Positions 1-11,775 of a stretch of DNA of 64,000 nt are shown here, piece by piece. The notes beneath the pieces were generated by a model. The model was not told the DNA's origin, did no database searches, and was given only the letters and a program-made list of their open reading frames with translations. Both the position numbers and the translations under genes were made by a program. The first letter of the stretch is position 1. Every line of letters begins with the position of its first letter. Origin of the DNA: Archilochus colubris (lineage: Eukaryota; Chordata; Aves; Apodiformes; Trochilidae); NCBI GenBank assembly GCA_023079485.1, contig CM041084.1, positions 21,604,609 to 21,668,608 on the forward strand. The letters are read 5' to 3'.

Positions 1-469
1 CACTTATAGCTTACGGGATTTAACCCTAGCTTGCAAACATACAAACATACACTTATAGTTTACAAACAAAGTCTCTGCCTTTCCGACTTGAGTTGTTCTT
101 CTCCCTCCTGTATCTGCTCTTCTCTTGGCTTCCCTCTGCTCAGGGGTTTCCAAAGAGCTTGCTGGTTCCTCATGGGTTTCTGGTTCCTCATGGGATTACA
201 GGATTTAACCCTTCCTCATGGGATTCCATACACGGGTTTTAACCCTTCCTCATGGGATTCCATCCTCCTGGCTTCCCTCTGCTCAGGGGTTTCCAAAGAG
301 AGAATCCTTATCTTGGCTTCCCTCTGCTCAGGGGTTTTCAATCCAAAGAGCTTGCTGGTCATACCTTTCAGGGAGAGTGTTAGCAGGCACTTTTTTCAAA
401 TCAGGGAGAATGTTCCTGTTGCCAGCTCTGCCTTTAGACATCTGTTTGTTGCCTGCATTCTCCACCAAA
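1..469 (-). mobile_element. ERV leader/internal start with compound tandem repeats (partial, runs off left edge)
   Basis: Read on the minus strand, this directly follows the 3' end of the LTR at 470-690. It begins TTTGGTGGAGAATGC, which is where a retroviral primer-binding site would lie. The body is built from two interleaved repeated units on the + strand. Unit A (a GGCTTCCCTCTGCTCAGGGG core ending in CAAAGAG) occurs near 124-157, 269-300 and 312-350. Unit B (TTCCTCATGGG) occurs at 166, 184, 212 and 246. A 'GGATTTAACCCT' word also recurs. Open frames here on either strand are by-products of the repetition and I do not call them genes. I infer an untranslated leader; gag-pol, if present, would lie left of position 1. 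Confidence 0.5.
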
Positions 470-690
470 TGTAGCAGGAAGAGCCTTTCTTGCTCCTGAG
501 GCTCAACAAGCTGCTGACCTCTCCCATGCCTCACACCAGAGTGAGCCTCTCTCTGTGGGTGTGAGTCCCACCTTTATTGGCCCCCTGGTCTTGCTCCTGC
601 CCAATAGGGGGCCTGTCCTAACCAGGCACAGGTGGACTCACACCCACTCATTGGCAACTCGAGGCACCTGGTTTATCTTGTTTCTCTACA
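470..690 (-). mobile_element. ERV long terminal repeat, 221 bp, minus strand
   Basis: On the minus strand the sequence starts TGTAG at 690 and ends CTACA at 470, giving the TG...CA ends of an LTR with a perfect 5-bp terminal inverted repeat. An AATAAA signal (TTTATT on +, 573-578) lies about 112 bases from the 5' end. The first ~180 bases align by eye with the LTRs at 14104 and 30804: shared CCAGGTGCC, CACCTGTGCCTG, a GGGGGCCAATAAA-like block and a GAGAGGTCAG block. Since internal sequence follows on its 3' side, this is more likely a 5' LTR than a solo LTR. No target duplication can be scored because the other end lies outside the window. Confidence 0.7.
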
Positions 691-2451
691 TTTGGTACGT
701 AATTTAAGTAAGTGTGCAGTAAGAGTGTTGTCAGATTTTTCTGATTTACTCTTTCAGACCAAAGTCTTGCTGTCTTGATGAAGGGCTGCTCTTCAGGGTT
801 TGGGTATAACAGTGGTAAGGAATTTGAACTGTGCCAATGGATGGAAGCAATCTTACCTTTGGTAACCGCAGAGCTGAAGAATTAAATTTTTCTACCTTTG
901 TGGCTCACTCAAGCAACATGGAATGGTCCACAGAGAAAAAAATAACAGTTTAGACAAACTCTTGGTCCCTTCTAATTCCTGATTTATTTTTTTTTCTCAG
1001 ATTATGAAATACCATGTTTGCTAATATGTTGGGATTCTCCACTATATGGTGAGTGCTCTCTTTTTCATGTTTTTATTCAATTCACTTTTACCTTGCTGGA
1101 TGAATGTAAATTGTATTTATAATTTCATATTATAAATATTAGGATAGAGAAAAATTATTGTTGAAGGATTAGTAAATTCTGTGACTTTTACATTATGTTG
1201 ACAATAATAAACAGTGCATTAAGGCAAAGATTTGTGTAGCTGGTTTTGCTCAATTTTCAGAAAACATTTATCTCCTCATTTGGCAGCCTTCCCACTGCCT
1301 GACCTACTCATTCTACTGAGAAATTAGGTGAAAATGAATCAGTCAGACATTATATTGGGGATTGCAGCAGGAGATTTACATTAGAAACAATCTCAGGAAT
1401 GATGGAAAGACACAATTGTCAATCCAAGAACAGTACCTAGAGAAATCTTAGGTTCTGAATTAAATCAGAACTTGGCTTTAGCATATTTTAAAGCTCACCA
1501 TCAGATTGTATCAGGCAGGCTGAGTGGCAACATGGGGAGGATCAAGATCTTGAAGGTACACTTCTTTTATTTATGCCCCTTTCCTTTTTAGGCAGGTAGA
1601 TATTTGCAGCTCTTGGCATCTCCAGCAAAGCCAAATTGTTACAGATCTGGACAGCAACATTTCACAATTACTGATGTTGGAAGCCTTCTGTCAAAGAAAA
1701 AATTGCTTCTCATTTTTCTCATCAATCAACAGCTACAGGAGTCCACTAATACTCCACAAGATAAGTGTAAATGTTTTGTAAAACAAAACTGCCTGGAGGT
1801 GAAAGATTTTGCTTCAGCAACTCATCATATTTTTATATAAATTGCAGGGTTTTCTGTCGTATTACGAACGCATAGGAAAACTTCAAGATTCAAATAATTT
1901 CTCCCACTGCAAATCTCTGTCAGGGTTCTTTAGGTAATTCTTAGCAATAAAAGAAATCTCCACATCACTTTCAAATCAATACCCTGTGTTTCAGGATCCT
2001 AGGCTTCTTGGTGAACTTTAAGGAAGGAGCAGCCTGCTAATTCATAGGGATACTTAATCTTATATTAAATTGCTGGTCATGTGGGAGTGCAGCATGTGAC
2101 AAGTGCAGGATGTGTGCTCACTTTCTCCTTGGGGGTCTCCTCAAATTCAGATCACTTCTCCTTTGGTATTTCATAGGTTTGATATTTAATTCTGCAAATC
2201 TAGCACTTAATCAATACATCAAGTTGTAATACTACACCCAGAGCATTACTGTCTGGTTTTAAACTGCTGAGAGCTTTGGATTCTGCAAGGCAGAAAAATC
2301 TGGAGGTGGCCATATAGTAAAAGAACTGCAATGGTGACTGGCCAAATACTTACCCCCACTATAAACAAGTTTTCTGTACACTGTGGTAGTAACATCACCT
2401 TTCTGTCAGGATGTGATCATCCCCGTCTATATGCCAGGAAACTTTACAAAC
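691..2451. other. Unique AT-rich DNA, no gene recognised
   Basis: All frames are interrupted. The longest open frame (1604-1840, 78 codons) has no recognisable domain and no splice or start context that I would trust. No repeat family recognised. Confidence 0.6.
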
Positions 2452-2489
2452 ACATAGAATCATAGATTGGTTTGGATTGGAAGGGAGCT
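2452..2489 (-). mobile_element. CR1 LINE, 3' terminus (outer piece of a split copy)
   Basis: The + strand reads ATAGAATCATAGATTGG followed by TTTGGATTGGAAGGGA. This is the reverse complement of the avian CR1 3' end: octamer repeats, then the GGTTGGAAGGGACC box. The copy stops abruptly at GGAGCT (2484-2489) and resumes at GGACCT (3412-3417) after an inserted LTR. Confidence 0.85.
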
Positions 2490-3411
2490 GTCATGTTGTA
2501 GCTCCAGCTGGCAGCAAAGAATCAGGCATCCACCCACTGTGGGATGGGGAGGAGAAAATCCAACTAAAAGCCTGTGGGCTGAGACATGAATTACAGTCAT
2601 GGGTGAAATAGACTCAACTTGAGGCAAAAAAAAATAATCAGTTTGGTTTGTGACTACTTAGATGAAAACAGGACAAAGAGAAAGCAAAAACAGAGCCTAA
2701 ATACCTTACCCCACCATTCCCTTCTTCCAGGGCCCAGATTACTTCACTCTCTCTTAACTCCTTCCCTCAGAGCTGCACAGGAGAACAAGGACTGGAATTT
2801 AAGGTCTTCTTTACACATTTTCTGCTGCTCCTTCTATCTCAGGGGGAAAAGTTCCTCACATTCTTCCTCCACTTAATCACAGGGTCTCTTCCATGGCCAT
2901 GGGAAAGAGTCCTTCAGGAACGCTTCCAACATGAGTCCCCTCCTGTCCCCTCAGGAACAGACTGCTCCAGCCTGGGCTGTCTGCAGTTACAGGCTGCTTT
3001 GGGAACAGTCACTTCCTCTAGCACTGGGTCCTTCATAGCTGCAGATCCACATCTTCTCCACTGTGCTCCTCTCCAGACTCCAGGGTACAGCCTGCTGTCC
3101 CACCATGGGCTGCAGAGGTACCTCTGCTCAGGTAGGTCCTCGCTGTCCCTCCTCACTGACCTTGGTATCTTTGCACCTGGAAACAGGTACCAGTACCACT
3201 TCCCTCTCTTCTCTGCCCTGAGGTCTTACACAGTTTTGTCTTCTCTTTCTGGAATATGTTAATTGCAGAGGCATATTCACTGTGGCTATGGGTTTTGGTC
3301 GGAGATGTGGCTGGCTTTTTGGAGCTAGGGTAGCTGCCAGCAGCCTCTCACAGGAGTCACCCCTGGGGCCCTTCCCCTGTTGCCAAAACCCCACCACACC
3401 AACCCAACACA
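2490..3411 (-). mobile_element. ERVL-like LTR inserted into a CR1 (about 920 bp)
   Basis: Read on the minus strand from 3411 it starts TGTGTTGGGTTGG. It contains several GGAGCAG- and CCATGG-rich segments, and ends near GTTGAGTCTATTT...CCCATGACTGTAATTCATG...CCAGCTGG...CTACAACA. This order matches an abundant avian ERVL-type LTR as I remember it. It is flanked by GGAGCT (2484-2489) and GGACCT (3412-3417), which fit a 6-bp target duplication with one substitution. CR1 sequence continues on both sides. The copy is diverged and has no coding capacity; small open frames such as 2999-3262 (+) and 2914-3156 (-) are incidental. The boundary at the 2490 end is uncertain by about 4 bases. Confidence 0.6.
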
Positions 3412-4395
3412 GGACCTTAAAGATCACCTAGTTCCAACTTCCCTGCATGGGAAGGGACACCTCCCAGTAGACCAGGTTGCTCAAAGCCTCATCCACCCTG
3501 GCCTGGAACACCTCCAGGGAGGGGGCATCCACAACTTCCCTGGGCACCAGTGTTTCACCACGCTCACAATAAAAATTTTCTTCATAAAATTTTCTTGAAG
3601 GCCCCCTTCAGGTGCTGGAAGAGTGGTTATATCCTTCTCTGATCCAGGCTGAAAACCCCCAATTCTCTCACCCTGTCTTCATAGGAGAGATGCTCCAGGC
3701 CTCTGATCTTCTTTGTGGCCCTTCTCTGGACTCAGTCTAGCACTTCCATGTCCTTCTTATGTTGGAGGTCCCAGAGCTGGCCAGAATACTCATGAGGCTG
3801 GAGCAGAGGGGGAGAATCACCTCCCTGAACCTGCTGGTCATGCTTCTTTTGATAAAGCTCAGGCTTTCTGGGCTGCAAGTACACATTGCCACTTAATGCT
3901 GAACTTCTTTCAACCAACACTCCTAAGTGCTCTTCCTCAGGACTATTCTCAAGCCACTCTCTGCTCAGCCTGTATTTGTGCTTGTGTTTGCCCTGACCCA
4001 GGTGCAAGTCCTTACACTTTATTTGGTTTCCACGGGCTTACTGTTCCAGCCTGTCAAGGTCCCTCTGGATGGGATCTTTTTCCTGCAGTGTGTTTACTGC
4101 ACCACACAGCTTGGTGTCATTGGCAAGATTTCTGAGGGTGCACTCAACCCCACCATTCGTGTCACTTACAAATATGCTGAACAGCTCTGGTTCTTTGAAT
4201 TCTTAAGGAACACCATTCCTCACTGATCTCCATTTGGACATTCAGATGTTGACTGCAACTCTTTGAGTGCAACAGGCCAGCCAGATCCTTACTCACCAAG
4301 TGGTCCATCCATCAAGACCATGCCTCTCCAATTTAGAGACAAAGATGTGTGGGACAGGGTCAAACCCTTTGCACTTACACTGGAAATCATGGGTG
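3412..4395 (-). mobile_element. CR1 LINE, degenerate minus-strand copy (main body)
   Basis: The + strand reads GGACCTTAAAGATCACC and continues through the CR1 3' UTR antisense, including CTTCCCTGCATGGGAAGGGACACC and CTGGCCTGGAACACCTCC. It then runs through decayed reverse-transcriptase sequence ('GTGCTCTTCCTC', 'CCAGAATACTCATGAGG') to a 5' part around 4290-4380 (CCAAGTGGTCCATCC, GGGACAGGGTCAAA). Only short broken coding frames remain, for example 3732-4007 (-), whose translation contains a degraded version of the CR1 ORF2 C-terminal region. Open frames on the + strand here (3713-4135, 3927-4226) are antisense shadows. Old, inactive copy. Confidence 0.85.
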
Positions 4396-6832
4396 ACATT
4401 AAACATCGTGATACATTTTTCTGACCTCAATATAGGCAGTAGGTAATTTTTGAAGTAATAGGAGATTTGTTAGAGGGTACTTCTCACTCTGCATTGGGGA
4501 ACACCATGGAATAGAGATAGAACTAAAGGTAGTTTCATACTTTCTAGGAATATATAACTTTTGGTGGGAGAAAGTATAAAGCTAAAAATCTTTCAGACAA
4601 TACCAGTTGCCTGAAGACAAGCACATATGAGAAAAGTCACACAGATGTCTTTCTGACAGAACTTTATCTCATTAGCCACTGTGTTCTTTTATTCCATATT
4701 CACACACACAGTATCAGGCTTGTGGTAATTTTTATACTTTCTCAATCTGTCATATATATTTTGCATTTTTGATGTGTATACTTTAATCACCACCTGGATA
4801 ACAAAAACATTCCCAAGTAACTATGTAATAAAGTCTCAGATACTGTTGTATAGCCTTATTTCCAGTGAAGGAATTAGCTGATTCATTGCTTAATGTTATC
4901 TTTTTAATAATAAATTCTATAGATACTCAGAGATTTCAGTGTGATTGTAAGAAATGGCTACTCTAAAGTCTAACAAAACTAAGATAAAAAAACAGAGAAG
5001 CAGTAACTATCAATTCTAAGATCACCCCCACAGGTGCAATATTTTATATTAGTTACATCTCATTGTACTGTATTTTTGTTTTTCATACTGGGTGAAGATG
5101 AAAGAAGAGTTTTATCACTTTCTGTGCATATAGACATTTGTCCTTGCATCTTCTTGGTAAATCCTGCTTCAGTAGGCAGCATGGACTTTATAACAGTAGA
5201 CTGGAGACAACACTGGTCACCTGGAAGACAAAATATTTTTTCCTACATTTTGTTCTTTCCAAGGCATATGAAGAAAAGATTTTTCGGGTACTTATCCCAG
5301 GCATTAGCAGATCCTTTGTTTTAGTTCAGTCCTATTTAGGTGTGCTTTTACTTTCACTGAAGGCAATGACAAAATTGCTATTTTCTTCAAAGCAGACAGA
5401 ATATTACTCAAAGTGTGCCTCAAGAGGATGAGTATCTTGAAGCCCAGGTGCATTAGATCAAGACAATAACCCAAAAGGACCGTAGAAAGAACACTCCACT
5501 TCAGCCGGGATGACTGGAGCTGTGCTACACTTTCTCACCTGGCAGTTAATGAAGGTGTATTGTAAGAATATGAATCTGATTCAGAGACACTTATATTTCA
5601 GAGTTCTTTGCTAGAACCATACTAACAGTATTAGTTTGCCTCAGTGGATGGGGCTTTGTTTTCCTACATACATTCATTTCTCTTTGTGTGGTTTTAGTTT
5701 TCACAAAACAAAGTGAGGGTAAGTCTCCATGCTTTATTGACCTGAGAGTCCTTAGAAGCCCAAGGATATTGATATTATTTGTGAGGAACTCCCCCCCCCC
5801 ACACGTGTACACCCACACATGTCTCAGATAAGAGCTGAAGTTCAGTAGTTTGTTTTCCAGTTAGCAGCCTCCTCCATACTTTTAAAAGCCTCTGGTCTCC
5901 TGAGGTTTAGATCTCTGGATCTTGTGAAGTACTTGTCTTGTTCTGAAAAATATATTACAATCACCTGAACCCCTCAGTATTCTTCTCTCTAAACTTGCTG
6001 ACAAATGATTCTATGATTTTATGAAATGTATGCCTCTTAAAGTGGACATTAGATAGGAACAAATTCTGATATAATGATAAGAAAACACAGAGAAGTTCTA
6101 AAATTTGTTGTACCCTACCTAGTTTTCTAACTTTTTTTAGCTCTTCCTGAGGCTTTCTGTCATTTTCTCCTAGGATTTTATCCTTTTATGCAGTTTACAA
6201 ATTCCTCTACTCTAGAAATTCTCCGTGTACATATTTTCAAGGCTATCAGCTCTTTCAAATGACAAGTGCAAGGCATTCATCAGTGAGGAATTTAGGCAAG
6301 TAACTAATAAGAATAAGTAAACCTAGGACTTAGTGGATGACAGACAGCTAGAGGATAACTGCATATGCCTTTGGATATCTATGTGTCCTTGACTGATTTA
6401 TACATTATGACACACAGCTATTAGATTAATTTCTGTTTTAGTGTTGTTGAAGTTTCTATGCATTTTCCAATTCTCAGTATTTTCACGTGGGCTAAAACTG
6501 ACAAAAATTAGTGAAAGGTTTTTTTTTAGTTTATGTATCCAGCTGATGATTAGCTTAATATACATGCATTTTCTGGTAGATATATGTAAATCTGGGCACT
6601 AAAAACCATGAATGGCCCATCAAGCTGGTCTTGATGGGCAGACTTTTTAGAGGCAGTCAGATTTGGTGGGCCTTAAGACCTAAGGAATTTCTTCTGTTCC
6701 AGCTGTTAGGTCATTCAGTCAAGGTTGAGAGTCTACATATACAGACACTCACACAATATGTGCATGGCCCACAACACAAATAAGAAAAGCAAAATGGAGA
6801 CATCTTCAGAAGTGCCTACACAACTTCATGAT

Positions 6833-6858
6833 GGCTCCCTCCTCCTCCTCCTCCTCTC
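6833..6858. repeat. (TCC)n microsatellite
   Basis: About seven consecutive CTC/TCC triplets preceding TCTAGC. Short and uninterrupted, so likely length-variable. Confidence 0.85.
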
Positions 6859-9800
6859 TAGCTGATGAGAACTGAAGTCTGGTAACTGCATACAGACACA
6901 CACACATAGACATACAGAATCAGAGATACACAGGGACACAACCAGTGGGTCTCTCTGGCAGCAGTTTGTAGACACTTGCTTGGGGCAGGTGCTGGCACCT
7001 CCAGCCCCTGGTGCCTCCTGGCTGCTGGCTCTGAACCTCTCAGTCTTCAAGGTTTGTGGTCCCTCTCCACTTCCTGGCACTCAGACCTCTCATCCTACCT
7101 ACAGGCTGCTCTCACTCAAAAATCACTGGCATTCACACACACATGCACACAAAAAACAGGGTCTGCACTTATACTGATGATAGAAATTGCATTAAATGGG
7201 ATTGGATTACTCCATCTATTGATGTTCCTCTGGTTCTCATTGGTATTTGCTTTGATTAGTTTATAATTAGATCACCAAACCTAACTAAGCAATCATATGT
7301 ATACTTAGCTGTGGGCAACCTGCATTATGCGTTAAGCCATAACCTGAAATATTACAGAGTGGTCTAACCAGGTTGCAGTGTGCAAGCAGTGCTATTTCAT
7401 AAACAGGTTTGCTCTTCTAATCCTAACCCTTAGCAGCCTAAACCTTCTCTGTGATTGAGAAAGTTTATATTGCAGCATGTGATATTTAGGTTAAACATTT
7501 TTGGAAAATATTCCAAGAGTAAGAAAAGGGTCTTAGCAGAATAGCCTTTCCCTCTCTGAGGAAAAACCTTCAAGCACAGCCCATCACCTGTGTTGGGAAC
7601 AACCTAATTGAGCAAATCTTGATGGATTTGCTGACAGCAAGAGAGGGTTTGTGGATGGGGATGATCATCTTACCCCTCTGCCTGTGAGGCAGATGAGGGG
7701 ATGGTGGAGCCCACCCTGGGACCATGGCTCCTGGTTCTTACTTTCTGACTTTCCTGTGTGATCTCTGATAGATGGAAAATTTCTTCCTCGGGAGACATGG
7801 GACATTAACAAAAATTTGAAGGAACTTACATCTAAAGCAGTCCGTAATTTTTTCCAAGCACTTATGAGAACATTTTTTCTCTGTGAAAAGGAAATTATAC
7901 CCAAAGAGAATGTATTATTACTGTTATTATTTGCAGTGAGTATAATCACTTTAAGTGGAACTGATGCATCAAGGAAGATTTCTCTAATGGCAACTCAGCC
8001 TCTCCTGCAATTATCCTTGTCTCTGGTAGGTTATGAGGCCGTTTGACACAATGAGAAGGATTCCAGGAGATGTATGGTGGTGCCACTAAGTGTTGCCAGT
8101 GAAGAGTACTCTTCGTTTGTGTGCTGTAGCTAAGCACCATTAACAATCCCTACACCCAAAAGTTTTAAGTGTGTAGTGCCAGTCTTCACTGTATGTATTG
8201 TAAATGCACTGACTGCACAGGGTCAAAATAAAACCACTTTATGTATCAAAATGACCCTTCTGATGATCTTTCTTCTAGTAATTTAAAGTCTAAGAGACAA
8301 TTATATTGCTTTCCTAACAAGCTAAAAGGGAAAAGGAGTTAGAAAAGTTAAAGGACAAATGTCTAGTTTGAGAGCTTTGAAGAGGAGCAGAAAAATATTT
8401 CTGGGAATTCTTGTTAAGGATTCTGCAAGGTTGTGTAAGAAAAGAATGAAAGGTTTCATAATTAGGCTGAAAGTGTCATCATATTCTTGGTTTTCTACTG
8501 AAATGCAAAGGAAAAAAAAAAATCTTTAAACTAATTTCTGTATCATATAAAGGAGTACTTTCCCCTAAGGTCAAGAAAACATTGTGTGTCTTAACAGAGA
8601 AAAACTTCTGAGACTCCTGTTGAAGTGTCTGCTTTCATAAAGCATATAAAGAGGAAGAGAGAGCACTTCTTCATTTTATCAGTAGTCTCAACAGGTCTTA
8701 CTGTTCCTCTGTTAAGTCTCTCTCTGTACTTCTGATACAGACCTCTCTGAATGTAACTTAAGGGTCAGCTGTCTATTCAATAATGTCGTCATACAACTGC
8801 AGCCCTGAATGAATATTGGATGTTTCATAATAACCATTCTTTTCTGCAACTCAACTATTTATCCTAGACCACTGTAGGCAGCACATGTAGAGGGCTCTTG
8901 TCATGCCATATGAGAAGACTTGGGTGTATGAGAGAGGGAAAAATAGAACAAAATATCTAGATGTGTGGAATGTAAATTTTTTTTTTTTTTTTTAATTTTT
9001 ATGGAAAGGGAGAGTTTGCAAGGAAGCCAGAGGTGTTTGTTTCAGCAGCTATATGCGGGACTCCCAGTTAAAACTAGACACGTCCTTTATTCTGCCCCTG
9101 CTCTTACTCCTATTTGCTGAAAACCATAGAAATGCCTTCAGAAATGTAGCAGATGTCTCTGCTGCTGTTGCCACTGCAAAATACCTTAATCATTGAACAT
9201 GTATTTTTTCAGTACTGAGGAAAGGAAGTAAAATTGTCTGTCAAAGCCAAGAGAAGGAGAAGGGCAGATGTAGTGACCAGTCCCCACCATGTGCTGCTTA
9301 GTCTTAGGATGCTGGCATGATGTGTTACAAGAAAATCAACCAATATACAGCAAATAAATGATACAGCTTGGTTTTTGTTATAACATTTTTGACATTTACA
9401 AATTCAGTAGGTTTGCTAGGAAAATTTATTATTATTCTGGTATTTTCTTTTGTCTATACTGGTCCTTTTTTTTTTTTTTTTTTCTGTCCTGTTAATTTTG
9501 CCAGAAAAATGTTCTTTACTAGAATTTTCCTGAGGTTGAGAGCTTCTTTTTCAGTTCACTGTTGAAGACAGTATTATCACAGTCCTTATCAAGTTGACTG
9601 TTGTTATATATTTTTAATTGTCTGCTTTAAACATCTGTTGTATAAAATCCAGTTCTCCGTCACTTTTTTGGTATGTAAGATTTCTTTCTGCTAATCATTT
9701 TATATTATGTATACAACTACAGATTATGTTTTGAAATATACAAAGTCATATGCAGTAATGTTATGAAAAAAATCTTATTTTTTGGATAGAATTTCAGTTA

Positions 9801-9928
9801 CTCACTTTATTTACTTATTCTCAGTTTAGGATTATGCTGATTCATCAAATGATGCAACCTACAAGATGGGATGTAACCTTCTTCTTCCAATCAGCTCACC
9901 TCCTCTTTCTCCTTCCAGTACTGCCACT

Positions 9929-9965
9929 CTCACTCACTCACTCACTCACTCACTCACTCACTCAC
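9929..9965. repeat. (TCAC)n tetranucleotide microsatellite
   Basis: Nine uninterrupted copies of CTCA/CACT run from 9929 to 9965. This is the longest pure microsatellite in the window and a likely polymorphic marker. Confidence 0.95.
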
Positions 9966-10096
9966 AGACAGTTTTTCATTTATGCTTCTAACTCCACCAC
10001 TTCCGACCTTTTCCTTTCTTTGTGTCTTGATTTTCTCCTTACATCCTTTTTCTTTTATGTTTTTTTTTTGGTTTTTTTTTTTTTGTACCCATTGCA

Positions 10097-10245
10097 ATAG
10101 AATCCCAGAATGGTAGAGGTCCTCTGGAGGTCATCTAGTCCAACTCCTCTGCTAAAGCAGGCTCACCCTCAGCAGGTTGCTCAGGATTATGTCTGGGTGG
10201 GTTTTGAATATCTCCAGAGAAGAGAATTCAGAGACTGTTCCATTT
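10097..10245 (-). mobile_element. CR1 LINE 3' fragment, minus strand
   Basis: The + strand shows ATAGAATCCCAGAATGGTAGAGG, then GGTCATCTAGTCCAACTCC, CAGGCTCACC and GAATATCTCCAGAGAA. This is the order of the antisense CR1 3' UTR. The 5' part is lost near 10245. A T-rich stretch lies just upstream (10060-10085). Confidence 0.85.
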
Positions 10246-11775
10246 TAAAAAACCTCATAAACAGGAAAAAAAAACCAAACAAACCAAAAATTCACGATCC
10301 TGTCCCAAAATGCTGTTAAAAAGATAATTTTCTTTTCCTCTTGATCGATCCTTGTCCCTCCTGTTTATGTCTTTCTATGTGTTTCTTTTTACCACAAAAA
10401 GCATATACTCGTGTGAGGTTTGTTTCTTTTTTTTTTCTTTTTTTTCCTCTTCAATTTTTTAGTAGGTGGGTTTATCATCTGCTGATTTTTACTGACATGC
10501 TGACCAGTACTGATTGCCTTGTCATTTCTGTTGCTATTCTATCAGCTTTTATTCCTTTCTTATCTATGGTCTTCTGATGAATTTTTTTTTCTGTACTGTA
10601 TAGTGTGGAAAAAAATATCCAAGCAAGCTGTAACTGAGATACCCTGGGTAGAAGATGGACAATGGTGCTGATGGAGCTCTTGCCTCATCTCATTTTCCCT
10701 CCTGTGAAGCTGACACTGCTGAGAAGGAGGTTATACTAGGTAGGGTAGTGCCCCTGGCACATGGAGATAGGCCAGTGCTTGGATTGCCCAGCTCAGATTT
10801 AGCCTAGTTACACAGCAGATGCCTCTCAGGAGGAGAGAGTGCTCTTGTTTCTAACTTGGAGTTAAAATGTCTTAATTGAAGATTTATTTTATTTTTTCTT
10901 TCTTTTTTCTTTGTATATTTTTTTTTCTGTCATGGGAATTTTCCCAACTCAATTTGAGGGGGTCTGGAGACATCTTGTTTGCAATAATTTGTCATTATAT
11001 CTAGAGGTGTAAAGTGTATTTTATATCTGGGGAGGTGAATCAGTATCCTTTTGAAAACAAATCAAGAATAAATTCCTCATTGAAAGTGTCTGCCCGAAAG
11101 ACCTTATTATTTTTTACACTAGTTCTAGAGAACAACAGCCTGCTAGCTGTCTTCTTTGAGAGGTCTTCTTTGATTAAAGACAGAAATACCTCGCTCAGTT
11201 AGTAGCTGAGCTCACAAGCAAAGTGAAGTGGCTGTTTTATCTCCGTTACCATGGTAGCTTTGCCTCAGACCTCTTCCAGTCCAGTGTAACTAATGTGGAT
11301 ACTGCCATTGTAATGTATTTTGGTCTTACCTGAGTGAATGCCAGCAATATAGTTGTTTCTCCATAACTCAGTGAGGTTTTCGTTGTTTTTCACTTGAAAA
11401 GATTTAAAATGCATGTGGCCCAGATTGAAGTAAAAGAGAATTTCACATTCTTAATTCTCAAAAACTGAGCTAGTATGTAGGTCTCCAACTAAGTACTTCA
11501 AATATTTTTTAAAATACCTTTTTAAAAAAGTGAGATCTTAATGTGGGCTGTATTTTTTCCTTATGCTGTCTGCAAAGGAGAAAAAAAGAGAAAAACATTC
11601 CTTTAGGTATCAACACTCAATTCAGTAGCTTGTAATTGGTAAGTAAATTTTTTCCCAACACTGACGATGTTGAAATATGCAAAACTGTGTACCAGCCTAA
11701 GTACCTGTGAGGTTGTAAGTTCCAGACTGGAAATTTTTAAGAGATGGAAAGCTAGGATATCAATTTAAACAACAA
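10246..11775. other. Unique DNA, no gene recognised
   Basis: AT-rich with several T-runs (10427-10447, 10920-10926). Open frames here (10341-10577, 11014-11202) have no recognisable features. Confidence 0.55.

Larger units (their letters stand above)
4396..10096. other. Unique DNA, no gene recognised
   Basis: No exon, RNA gene or transposon could be supported. It contains simple sequence: a C10 run at 5791-5800, a (TCC)n tract at about 6833-6858, CA-rich stretches near 6896-6916 and 7134-7152, and T-runs at about 8978-8993 and 9468-9483. A 10-bp stem with a 5-nt loop lies at 6615-6639. Open frames up to 96 codons (5034-5324, 6976-7266) show no recognisable domain. Confidence 0.55.

Noticed and set aside
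31..534. Open frames on both strands (31-474 +, 218-499 +, 328-534 -)
   Set aside because: They lie in the tandem-repeat ERV leader and cross into the LTR; repetition without stops explains them.
3713..4226. 140- and 99-codon + strand frames
   Set aside because: Antisense to a minus-strand CR1.
6000..6024. ATGATTCTATGATTTTATGA resembling CR1 terminal octamers
   Set aside because: The adjoining sequence shows no CR1 3' UTR in either direction.
6615..6639. 10-bp perfect stem (GCCCATCAAG/CTTGATGGGC) with 5-nt loop
   Set aside because: About one such stem is expected by chance in a window this size; the T-run after it has no terminator meaning here.
8978..8993. T-runs here and at 9468, 51404 and 59932, and the A-run at 59683, considered as SINE or retrocopy tails
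   Set aside because: No SINE body, gene-like sequence or target duplication next to any of them.
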